From positions 62,001-126,000 of the forward strand of contig NZ_JAGDFX010000008.1 in assembly GCF_017498065.1 (NCBI RefSeq): a DNA stretch of 64,000 nt, given 5' to 3'. This DNA comes from Oceanisphaera pacifica (GTDB lineage Bacteria > Pseudomonadota > Gammaproteobacteria > Enterobacterales > Aeromonadaceae). Positions 17,447 through 26,100 of the stretch are shown one piece after another. The position numbers and the translations under genes were made by a program. The number at the start of each line of letters is the position of its first letter. Position 1 is the first letter of the stretch. A model generated the notes under the pieces. The model saw nothing but the letters and a program-made list of their open reading frames with translations. It was not told the origin of the DNA and made no database searches.

Positions 17447-18823
17447 ATGTCTACGCAACATATAAAAATTGAAGGTGCCACCGCAAAGCATATTGATGCT
17501 GTGGAGCAAGTAGAGAGTAAGAAAGCAGGTGAAGAGTCACTAGCTCCGCAAAAAGTGAGGATTATGGGGCGATTTTCTTATCTGCTAGCTTGGTTTGGTG
17601 GGTGTGTCTCGATAGGTACATTTACTATGGGTTCGAGCATTGTCGGAACGCTTAACCTGACACAAACAGTAGTCGCGATTACTATTGGTTGTTTCATTAT
17701 TGGTATCGCACTCGCTCTCAATGGTGCCGCTGGCTATCGGTATGGTATTCCTTTTATGGTGCAGGCGCGAGGCTCGTTTGGCTTTGCCGGTACGCGTCTC
17801 CCTGGCTTGGTGCGGGCAGTTCCTGCAATTGTTTGGTATGGCTTTCAAAGTTGGATTGGCGCCGGTGCGCTAAACGCAGTATCTGCGACTTTGTTTGGTT
17901 TTGACAACTTAGTACTTTTTTTCATCGTCTTCCAATTTCTCCAAATTGGGTTATCACTGTTTGGTTTTAAAGGAATTAAGTGGTTAGAAAACTTTGGAAG
18001 CGGCTTTATTCTACTTGCCTTAATGTACATGTTTTATAGTGTGATTAATCGCTACGGTGATGAGATTACAACTAATTTAGTGAATGTAGAAGGTACGTGG
18101 GGATTACCGTTCTGGGGCGCTACTATGCTGTTTTTGGGCATTTACAGCACTATGATGTTGAACGTTAGTGATTACTCACGCGAACTTAAAGAAGGTGCAA
18201 AACCTAGCTGGTTAACGGTACTTTATGCAATGTCTATTTTACCCTGTACCTTGTTTATGGGATTAATTGGCTTAATGGTATCGGGTGCTACTGGCATATC
18301 TGACCCTATTCAAGTGTTTTCTAGTGCGGTAGATAACCCTCCTTTGTTAATGATCACTCTATTGTTTATCGCCTTTGCTCAGGTCACAACTAACGTATTA
18401 AATAATGTGGTACCGCCTACTTACATATTGATGGATGTGTTTAAGCTGAAGTTTCGTACATCTACTACTTTAGTGGGGTTGTTAGCTTTTTGTACTTTCC
18501 CTTGGAAGTTAGTACGGGAAGACTCTGCGCAAGGGCTACAAATATTTGTACAAACCTATTCGGCTTTTTTAGGACCTATCTTTGCGGTTATGGTGGTGGA
18601 TTACTTTATTCTTCGTCGCCGCAACTTAAATTTAGAGCACCTCTATAATGCTCAGGGCCCTTATAAAGGGATTAACTATGGTGCCTTTGCTGCGGTTGCC
18701 GTTGGTGCTACAGTGGCATTAACTTTCACTTCTATCTCTTGGTATGCCAGTTTGGTACCTGCTGGTCTTGTCTATTACTTGTTAATGCAATATTGGCAGC
18801 CATGTCAGCGCTTTCGCCAGTAA
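17447..18823 (+). CDS. NCS1-family nucleobase/hydantoin/allantoin permease
   Basis: 458 residues with about twelve membrane segments after a charged 45-residue N-terminus. The conserved NCS1 core is clear: FMVQARGSFGFAG, followed by WYGFQSWIGA, then NVSDYSRE and the VDYFILRRR segment late in the protein. Relatives are the hydantoin carrier Mhp1 and the allantoin permease PucI. Adjacent to the racemase (68-bp gap), it probably imports the racemase substrate. TGAGGA precedes the ATG. The exact substrate cannot be told from sequence alone. Confidence 0.88.
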   Translation: MSTQHIKIEGATAKHIDAVEQVESKKAGEESLAPQKVRIMGRFSYLLAWFGGCVSIGTFTMGSSIVGTLNLTQTVVAITIGCFIIGIALALNGAAGYRYGIPFMVQARGSFGFAGTRLPGLVRAVPAIVWYGFQSWIGAGALNAVSATLFGFDNLVLFFIVFQFLQIGLSLFGFKGIKWLENFGSGFILLALMYMFYSVINRYGDEITTNLVNVEGTWGLPFWGATMLFLGIYSTMMLNVSDYSRELKEGAKPSWLTVLYAMSILPCTLFMGLIGLMVSGATGISDPIQVFSSAVDNPPLLMITLLFIAFAQVTTNVLNNVVPPTYILMDVFKLKFRTSTTLVGLLAFCTFPWKLVREDSAQGLQIFVQTYSAFLGPIFAVMVVDYFILRRRNLNLEHLYNAQGPYKGINYGAFAAVAVGATVALTFTSISWYASLVPAGLVYYLLMQYWQPCQRFRQ

Positions 18824-18970
18824 GGTGTAGTGATACCTGCTTATACAAACGATGAATGTGTTAATGTTATATTGAGCTATCGTTAGCAATAACTATCTGT
18901 CGGCGCTAATGCGTCGGCAGCTTTGTATTGGTAGAGTGTCTAATTAAATGGGTGAGAAGAGGCGAAAGAT

Positions 18971-19666
18971 ATGAGTAGTAAGGCGAATGATGTAGATAAG
19001 GCATACCAGCGTATTTGGGAAGCGATAGTGGCTCATAAATTACAGCCTGGTATTCGACTTAAAGAAGAAGAGCTAAGCGAAACCTTTGATTTAAGTCGAG
19101 GATTTGTAAGAAAGCTATTATTGCAATTGTCTTATCACAAGCTTGTTAATTTAGTGCCGAATAGTGGTGCTTTTGTAGCAGAGCCCTCACCCGAAGAAGC
19201 TCGAGAAATATTTCAAGCACGTCGGTTAATAGAAGCAGAGCTAGTGCGAGAGCTGGCAACCAACAGTACGGCCCAAGAAGTTAAGTTATTACAAGCTCAT
19301 CTTGAGCAAGAGCATAATGCCTTAGAGCAGGGTAAAAATAGTTTACAAATTCGCCTTTCTGGTGAGTTTCATTTATTGATAGGGCAGCTGGCAAACAAGC
19401 CGGTTTTAACCTCTTTTTTACATGAGATCATTCCTCGTTCATCCCTCATCGTTGCTTTATATCAAGGGTCAAGACATATTCATAATAGTCACTCTGGTAT
19501 GTTGTGCAATGAGCATAACGCATTATTAGAAGCAATAGAGAGTCATCAGGTAGAGAAAGCAGTGCAGTTAATGCTTGATCACCTAAACGAAATAGAAGCT
19601 CAACTACAATTAAACACTCAAATAGATGATGAGCACCATCTTAAGCATATTTTCACTGATATTTAA
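18971..19666 (+). CDS. GntR-family (FCD subfamily) transcriptional regulator
   Basis: 231 residues: N-terminal winged helix (residues about 8-75, with LSETFDLSRGFVRKLLLQL as the recognition region) and a C-terminal all-helical FCD ligand-binding domain whose metal-binding pattern includes EFHLLIGQ and two later His residues. Regulators of this class often control ureide and purine catabolism genes. It follows the permease by 147 bp and probably regulates this block. The palindromes upstream of the racemase are candidate targets. Confidence 0.85.
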   Translation: MSSKANDVDKAYQRIWEAIVAHKLQPGIRLKEEELSETFDLSRGFVRKLLLQLSYHKLVNLVPNSGAFVAEPSPEEAREIFQARRLIEAELVRELATNSTAQEVKLLQAHLEQEHNALEQGKNSLQIRLSGEFHLLIGQLANKPVLTSFLHEIIPRSSLIVALYQGSRHIHNSHSGMLCNEHNALLEAIESHQVEKAVQLMLDHLNEIEAQLQLNTQIDDEHHLKHIFTDI

Positions 19667-19877
19667 TTGGTCTTTCAACATTTAGCAAGCTTGGCTAGCA
19701 AAACTCAACTGTTTATTCAGTTTGTTGATAGGAACGTGTTGTATGTTTTTTCATCACTCGAGCTGCTAATTCATGCAGCTTGGCTTATAGTAAATAGCGA
19801 AGGTGGGGGGATCAAAAGGGTGTTTGTCTAAATTGCTTAGCAAGCACACAAATGAGTACAGCAGGGAGTTGAGGGTG

Positions 19878-20198
19878 ATGATAAATCCGATGATGATACC
19901 TACTATTGCTCCTGTGGCGGTAGACCCAACTAGCGAAACGGCCAAAACCGATAAATCTCGTCGGGCTAGCATGCCGGTTATTACTGCCATTATGCCTTAC
20001 GCGGCTATTCGCCCGCGGCATAAAGACCGAGAACGCGACCGCCGCCAAGCTGCTTTTGAGGCATGGTTAGGCTTACGCCACGGAGAAGTCTGCTGGATTG
20101 GGACTAACGCAGGTATGAGCCGCCGATTGAATGTGATTAGCCAGCGTTATGCAAGCTCAGATGACGATGAAAGCCTTATGTTAGATGTAGAAGTCTAA
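19878..20198 (+). CDS. Small Pro-containing protein of unknown function
   Basis: About 106 residues starting MINPMMIPTIAPVAVDP. A GAGGG site lies four bases before the ATG. The N-terminal third is rich in Pro and small residues, the middle is very basic (RPRHKDRERDRRQ), and the end is acidic. Its start (a short INP...PVAVDPTSETAKTD segment) resembles small uncharacterised proteins in related marine gammaproteobacteria, but this is memory only. No domain is recognised. An opposite-strand frame (19766-19990) is hydrophobic and less convincing. It sits between the GntR regulator and the deaminase. Confidence 0.5.
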   Translation: MINPMMIPTIAPVAVDPTSETAKTDKSRRASMPVITAIMPYAAIRPRHKDRERDRRQAAFEAWLGLRHGEVCWIGTNAGMSRRLNVISQRYASSDDDESLMLDVEV

Positions 20199-20252
20199 GC
20201 TTGGGCCAATGCTATTCGCCTAAATTTATTGAGCTAATGGAGTTTATAAAGC

Positions 20253-20735
20253 ATGTCTGATGTTGATTTTATTAAAACCACCATCGAGCTGGCGCGAGAC
20301 AATGTGGCGCGAGGTGGCCAACCCTTTGGTGCCTTATTGGTGCAAGATGGCAAAGTATTGAGCGAGGGCGTAAACGAAAGCTATATTGATCATGACTGCA
20401 CCGCCCACGCCGAAATTCAGGCGATTCGCAATGCCGGCAAGCAACATCAAACCAGTTCTTTTGTGGGTAGCACCATGTATGCCAGCGGCAAACCTTGTGC
20501 TATGTGCATGGCGGCGATGATCCAAGCGGGTGTGTCTAAGTTGGTATATTGTGCGGGTGACGATGTGGGCGAGAGCTACGGCTGGTCTACCGAATATTTA
20601 TACGAGCGCATGCAGCGTGATTTTGGTAACCAAGGTATAGACACCACACACCTGCCATTAGACGAAAAAACACAAGTATTTGAGCTATATAAAGAGCAGC
20701 ACGGTAAAGGCAACAACGAGCAAATGAAAGGTTAA
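20253..20735 (+). CDS. Nucleoside/guanine deaminase (cytidine deaminase-like zinc fold)
   Basis: 160 residues. Zinc site: His52-Ala-Glu54 with the catalytic glutamate, and Cys82/Cys85 in PCAMC. The tail resembles the small GuaD-type guanine deaminases, which deaminate guanine to xanthine, more than tRNA adenosine deaminases. Context with an allantoin-type racemase and NCS1 permease supports purine catabolism. GGAG precedes the ATG. A repeat and then a strong hairpin terminator (20941-20979) follow. Confidence 0.8.
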   Translation: MSDVDFIKTTIELARDNVARGGQPFGALLVQDGKVLSEGVNESYIDHDCTAHAEIQAIRNAGKQHQTSSFVGSTMYASGKPCAMCMAAMIQAGVSKLVYCAGDDVGESYGWSTEYLYERMQRDFGNQGIDTTHLPLDEKTQVFELYKEQHGKGNNEQMKG

Positions 20736-20880
20736 AAGATAGCTGTAAGCCGTCAGCTATAAGCTATCAGCTAAAGACAGCGCCGAGCGCCTGGCGCCTA
20801 GCACCAAGCTCAACAAAAGACGGTGTTTGTATTTTAGCTCGGCGCTGCTCTTAAGCCGTCAGCTATCAGCGAAAGACAAA
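20736..20880. repeat. Composite intergenic repeat, families A and B
   Basis: Ordered parts: family A (20741-20775, AGCTGTAAGCCGTCAGCTAT and on), family B (20777-20812, GCGCCGAGCGCCTGGCGCCT and on), an inverted family B end (AGCTCGGCGCTGCTC, 20836-20850) and a second, shorter family A copy (20852-20876, TAAGCCGTCAGCTATCAGCG and on). The A-B-inverted B-A layout gives a large palindrome. Family A relatives occur at 36626-36662, 61767-61803 and, inverted, at 59256-59281 and 57964-57983. Confidence 0.75.
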
Positions 20881-20940
20881 TCGGCCGCTGTGTCTCAAAT
20901 GCAATTTTGTGAGCTGGGGGCAGAATCTCGCTGGCAATAT

Positions 20941-20979
20941 GGCCTTCTTTTATGGGATAAAAGAAGGCCATTATTTTTT
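20941..20979 (+). terminator. Strong hairpin terminator or attenuator before the second racemase gene
   Basis: A perfect 12-bp stem (GGCCTTCTTTTA / TAAAAGAAGGCC) with the loop TGGGA is followed by ATTATTTTTT. It lies over 200 bp after the deaminase stop but only about 23-32 bp before the next gene's start, so it may terminate the deaminase transcript or act in the leader of the second racemase gene. Confidence 0.85.
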
Positions 20980-21011
20980 GGGTTAACCGCTAGGAGCTCA
21001 CCATCAAACAC

Positions 21012-21665
21012 TTGATCTTGATTAACCCTAATAGCAATAGCGATACTACCGCTGCCATGGTGGCACAGGCGCAAGCCGTGCTGGGTAATAGTGTGCGTGT
21101 TATTGGTAAAACTAATACCCAAGCGCCGCCGTTACTTGCAAGCCCCGGTGATATGCAACTCGCCGAGCAGGGGGTATTGCAGTTAGGCATACAGGCCGAA
21201 CAAGTGCTGCGCCATTTAGAACAAAACGGCGTCATTATAATTGCCGCCTTTAGTGATCCGGGGCTCGCGATACTCAGCGAGCGTGTATCGGTACCCGTGC
21301 TGGGTATTGGGCAAAGTACCTTGCAAGAGGCGGCCATGGGTGAGCGTCGCTTTGGCATTGTGACAATTACGCCTAATAGCGACTTATTAGCTTCATTTTA
21401 CACACAGGCGGCCACGCTGGGTCTCAGTAATTTATATTGTGGTGCCCGGGTGACGCAAGGCGAGGCACAGCAGCTGTTAGCTAACCCAGAACAGCTTGAT
21501 CTTGCACTGGCGAGCGCCATAGATGAGTTGATTAACGATGGTGCACAAGCCGTTATTCTCGGCGGCGGCCCCTTGGCTGCAGCGGCTGAGCGACTACAAC
21601 CGCAGTTTAATGTACCCCTGCTTAATCCGGTGGCAGCGGCTGCACGAGCAGCGTTTAAGGACTAA
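21012..21665 (+). CDS. Asp/Glu/hydantoin racemase homologue lacking both catalytic cysteines
   Basis: About 217 residues, same fold family as 16665-17378: the start ILINPNSN, the SDPGL loop and the VPVLGIG strand all align. The two catalytic cysteines are missing: the residue matching Cys77 is Ala79 (IAAFSDPGL) and that matching Cys182 is Gly185 (VILGGGPL). It is therefore unlikely to racemise by the two-cysteine mechanism. The start is uncertain: TTG at 21012 is the first standard codon, but the AGGAG site at 20992-20996 is better spaced for the ATC at 21003. The frame is otherwise intact. Confidence 0.75.
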   Translation: MILINPNSNSDTTAAMVAQAQAVLGNSVRVIGKTNTQAPPLLASPGDMQLAEQGVLQLGIQAEQVLRHLEQNGVIIIAAFSDPGLAILSERVSVPVLGIGQSTLQEAAMGERRFGIVTITPNSDLLASFYTQAATLGLSNLYCGARVTQGEAQQLLANPEQLDLALASAIDELINDGAQAVILGGGPLAAAAERLQPQFNVPLLNPVAAAARAAFKD

Positions 21666-21832
21666 TACTGAGTTGCAGCTCCCTTTATCTGGCTTTGCTA
21701 GCAAAATAGCGTTCGGCTACAATATCGTGCCAGCGGAAACCGTGGCTGGCATGAGATACGTCTATCTCACTCTTTAGTAAAGAAAGTAAAACTCCGGGAC
21801 GGGCCGGCTCTAGTATTAACTAAGAGCCATAT

Positions 21833-22297
21833 ATGGCTCGGGAGAAGCTTTTGTTTACCTTAAGTGCAGTTAAACGTCGCTTGCTGTATGTTGCCCTTTT
21901 TGAAGTGTTTGCCATTATCCTTTCTACTTTCATACTAATGGTGTTAAGCGATGGCAGCGCCGATGACTCTTTGCCGATAGCGATTATTATTTCTACCGCC
22001 GCTGTAATTTGGAATTATATTTACAACGCCTTATTCGAGCGGTGGGAAACCCTTGCCAATGTCACTAAACGCAGCTTGGCGATTCGCAGCCTGCATGCCG
22101 CTGGCTTTGAAGGCGGCTTATTTCTGTTTTGCTTACCGCTTTATATGCTGTGGTACGGGGTAGGGCTTTGGCAGGCGATAATGATGGAGTCGGCTTTACT
22201 GCTGTTTTTCTTAGTGTTTACCTTTGTGTTTACCCTTGCCTTCGATAAGGTCTTTACCTTGCCGCATCAGATGCGATCTGCAGAAATATCTCAGTAA
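21833..22297 (+). CDS. PACE-family multidrug/chlorhexidine efflux transporter (AceI-like)
   Basis: 154 residues with four membrane segments formed by two tandem bacterial transmembrane pair domains. Family motifs are visible: RRLLYVALFE near the start, WNYIYNALFERWE at the end of the second helix, HAAGFEGGL in the second repeat and FTFVFTLAFDKVF near the end. Relatives export chlorhexidine and other biocides or short-chain diamines in exchange for protons. It is separated from the racemase homologue by 167 bp and is probably a separate unit. Confidence 0.9.
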   Translation: MAREKLLFTLSAVKRRLLYVALFEVFAIILSTFILMVLSDGSADDSLPIAIIISTAAVIWNYIYNALFERWETLANVTKRSLAIRSLHAAGFEGGLFLFCLPLYMLWYGVGLWQAIMMESALLLFFLVFTFVFTLAFDKVFTLPHQMRSAEISQ

Positions 22298-22309
22298 GCA
22301 TTTATGCAA

Positions 22310-22605
22310 CTTTGATATCTGCCATATTTTAGGAAAGAGTGCACGAATGTAGAAGCCGCTTTAGCTGGCTGGTTTTACGTAGTAAAACAAAAACCATCAG
22401 GCAGCGCCAAGCCATCAGATAACCCCATCCCAAGCACAAGTTCACCCCCATACGCTGGTATTTTGTGTGTATGTAACAGCCGAATAAAGGGCCAGCTCCT
22501 CCGACACGCCGTGAATACCTCCTTGTAGGCTCCGCCGCGCCATCCTTGGCGCGGAGGGTCGGCTGAGCCGATCCCTTTATCCGGCTTTCGGCTGCGGAGT
22601 TGTCG
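22310..22605. repeat. Long non-coding repeat, copy 1
   Basis: Starts at the CTTTGATATCTGCCATATTT stretch and ends near GGCTGCGGAGTTGTCGG. It is matched along nearly its full length by 22682-23056. The right half holds an imperfect long hairpin (ATAAAGGG ... CCCTTTAT) enclosing TCCTCCGACACGCCGTG and a GC stem CCGCGCC...GGCGCGG. No coding potential is conserved between the copies. Confidence 0.85.
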
Positions 22606-22681
22606 GTTAGTTTTTGTAGTCCCGCGCTTTAACTGCGGGCTCTGCGAAGCAGAGCAGCATTAAGCTTTATCATCACAGGCA

Positions 22682-23056
22682 GCTTTGATGCCTGCCATAT
22701 TTTAGGAGAGTGCACGAATGTAGAAGCCGCTTTAGCTGGCAGGTTTACGCAGTAAAACAAAAACCATCATGCAGCACCAAGCCATCAGATAGCCCCATCA
22801 CAAACAGCTGTGATATCAACCTATCGCAGCAAAGCAGTTGCTTTGCGGTGGTCGCGCGTTTTAACCGTGAAATGGTGCGAAGCGCCATCCCATGCACAAG
22901 ATCATTCCATACGCTGGTGTTTTGTGTAACAGCCGAACAAAGGGTCAGCTCCTCCGACACGCCGTAAATACTTCCATGTAGGCTCCGCCGCGCCCTCCTT
23001 GGCGCGGAGGGTCGGCTGAGCCGATCCCTTTATCCGGCCCTATGCTGCGGAGTTGT
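22682..23056. repeat. Long non-coding repeat, copy 2 (with an 85-bp insertion)
   Basis: A direct, diverged copy of 22310-22605. It has about 85 extra bases near the middle (from about 22804, ACAGCTGTGATATCAACC, to about 22890). The same outer AAAGGG...CCCTTT arms and GACACGCC core are present. Between the copies (22606-22681) are two hairpins, CCCGC/GCGGG (22621-22639) and GCTCTGC-GAA-GCAGAGC (22639-22655). Short ORFs on both strands here overlap each other inside the repeat and are not considered genes. Confidence 0.85.
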
Positions 23057-23138
23057 TTGTATGGTAGCTACAAGCAGAGCATTGCCTGGTAACATAGCTT
23101 GCATCAATCGGAGTTGAGCAAGTCCAAGGGATAAATAG

Positions 23139-26100
23139 ATGCAGCAGATGGGTATTTATGAGCAGCTGATTACTCAGTTGGTTGATTCACGTTTAAATCG
23201 TGAACAGTTTTATGTGGGTGAGCGCGTATTAGAAACAGAGGAAGCATCAACTTGGTTATCGCGTTTTTTAAGTGGTATTTTGTCCCATGCAGTCGACTTG
23301 ATTCCCAATGATGCTAACCGATTAGAACAGCAAATTGAGCTTGCTAACCAACTGCTGCTGTGGTTAAAAACTCAGCTTAATGATCCCGACTTCTTTGAAG
23401 AGAACTTACTGGAAAGCCAAGGTAAAGTTCTGACTGCCCTGTATAAGTTAGATAATCCGGTTGCGGCGGATCTTAAAAAATACGTCGCTGATATATTTCC
23501 ATTAACGGGGCTTACACAAAGTGAACTGTTCTGCGGCAGTAACGCTGGGCTTTCATTAGAGTCTGAGCTGAAGCGGGAAATATTGTCGTCCGATAAAATC
23601 TACTGGTTGGTGTCTTTCATTAAGTGGACCGGCATTCGCATTTTTCGTAAAGAGCTGGAAGAATTTACCCGCAGTGGCCGCCAGCTCAAGGTGATTACTA
23701 CTTCTTATATGGGAGCCACTGATGCTAGGGCGGTGGAGTTTTTAGCCGGCCTACCTAATACCGAAGTTAAGCTTAGCTATAACACTCAGAGTGAACGGCT
23801 ACATGCTAAAAGCTATCTGTTTCTGCGTGATACAGGCTTTAATACTGGTTATATAGGTTCTTCAAATTTATCGCATTCAGCGCTAACCAGCGGCTTGGAG
23901 TGGAACCTAAAGATCACCTCTCAAGAAATCCCACATATTATTAAAAAATCCCTGAGTACCTTTGAAACCTATTGGGCTTCAAATGATTTTGAAGTGTTTG
24001 ACGGCCAAGCTGAAAGTCAAACCAAGCTAACTACTGCGCTGCGCGAAGCGCGGGGTAGCTATGCGCCCGCTAATACGCACTTTTTCGACTTAAAGCCTTT
24101 TCCCCATCAGCAAGAAATACTGGAACAGTTAGCCGTTGAGCGTGACTTACATCAACGCTTTAGAAACTTAGTGGTGGCGGCGACCGGCACGGGTAAAACC
24201 TTAATTTCCGCTTTCGACTTTGCTCGATTTTTGCGTAATAAACCGGATGCCACATTTTTGTTTGTAGCCCACCGCCAAGAAATTCTGCAACAAGCCCAAG
24301 CTTCCTATCGGGGGGTGTTACGTAACGGTAACTTTGGAGAATTGTGGGTGGGCGGTGCTAAGCCTGATCACTACCGTCAGTTGTTCGCCTCTATTCAAAC
24401 GCTTAATAATCAGCTCGAAGACTTGTCTTTATCTGCTGATTATTACGACTACATTGTGATTGATGAGGTGCACCACATAGCGGCTAGCAGTTATCGTGCC
24501 GTGCTGAAGTACTTTGCGCCACAAATATTATTAGGCTTAACGGCAACACCTGAGCGACATGATGGCAGTGATATTCTGGCCGACTTTAATGGTGTGATTG
24601 CCGCTGAAATTCGCTTGCCAGAAGCTATCAATCGCCGTCATTTATGCCCGTTTCAATACTTTGCGGTGGATGATGACACTGACTTGCGCAGTATACCTTG
24701 GAGTCGTGGTCGCTACGATATTGCTCAGCTTACTAACTTATATACCCACAATCAGGCGCGAGTGGATAAGATAGTGCAGAGCCTACAAGATATTGTTACC
24801 GATATCGGCAGTGTTAAGGCGTTGGCGTTTTGTGTCAGCCGTAAGCATGCCGATTTTATGTGTAAGCAGTTTTTGCTAAAAGGCATTAACAGCGATATTT
24901 TAACGAGTGATAACAGTGCTGAGCGTCAGCAAAAGCAGCAAGCACTGCGCTCCGGCCAAATTAATGTGTTATTTGTGGTCGATATCTTTAATGAAGGCGT
25001 CGATATACCTGAAGTAGACACATTATTGTTCTTGCGGCCCACCGAAAGCCTGACTATTTTCTTACAGCAATTAGGCCGTGGCTTACGACTGTCTGACGGT
25101 AAAGAATGCTGTACAGTTTTAGATTTTGTCGGCAACTCGCGACCAGAGTATGATTTTGCCGAAAAGTTTAGAGCTTTAGTCGGTAAAACCAATCGCGCCA
25201 TTAGTGATGAGGTCAAGCAGGGTTTTCCGCACGCGCCGCTAGGCTGTCGCATTGAGTTGTCTAAGCGCACCCAAGAAATGGTGCTCGGCAATATCCGCAA
25301 GGCGACGGTGAACTTAACGCGCTTGCTGGGTTTGATCCGCCAGTTTTCCTCACATTCTGACTTGCCATTAACGCTGGCGAATTTTTTGAAAATTAACCCT
25401 AATTTAAAATTAGAAGACATCTATAAAAGAGGCAGGAAAGACGGCAGAAATAGTTTGGCTGGCTTAATTGAGCTGGCTAACCCTAGCCAAGATGGCATTA
25501 GCGCTGATGAAGAGTTAATAAAAGCTTATGAAAGCGCCATCAAAAATAGGCTGTTGAATTGTGACTGCTTTGGTTATCTGCAGTTTTTACGTGATCTCGC
25601 GGCTAACGATTTCACGCTAACCGAACAGATGGACGATCGTCATGCAGTGATGTGCCATTACGACTTTTGGCAAAAGTCCGGGCCAGTATTGGACTTTTCT
25701 ACGCTGGAAGAAAGTTTGAGCGCGCTACAGCATCCCGTCTTGAAAACTGAGTTGTTAGATGTACTCGATTTGTTGATTAATCGCATTCGTCATGAGCAGT
25801 TCTCGCTGGTTAATTTGCCGCTTAATCCACTAAAAGGTCATGCTCGTTATACTCGAGAGCAAATTTTAGCAGGCTTTGGCGTGACCACGTTTGACTATCA
25901 AAAGCCGGCGCGAGAAGGGGTCTTGATGATTGCGGAGCAAAACGTTGAGCTGCTATTTGTCACGCTGAATAAGAATGAAAAACAATTTTCACCCACCACT
26001 ATGTATCATGATTACGCCATTAATGAGCAGCTGTTTCACTGGCAATCCCAGAACAGTGCCCGGCCAGAGCGTGGTAAAGGCTTAAGTTATATTCAGCATC

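Noticed and set aside
19766-19990. Reverse-strand hydrophobic ORF opposite the small basic protein
   Set aside because: Overlaps the better-supported plus-strand frame, which has a ribosome-binding site and a coherent composition.
21538-21777. Frame overlapping the end of the racemase homologue
   Set aside because: Other-frame shadow with no start signal or family features.
22710-22967. ORFs on both strands within the long repeat
   Set aside because: They are not preserved in the other repeat copy and overlap each other; the repeat looks non-coding.
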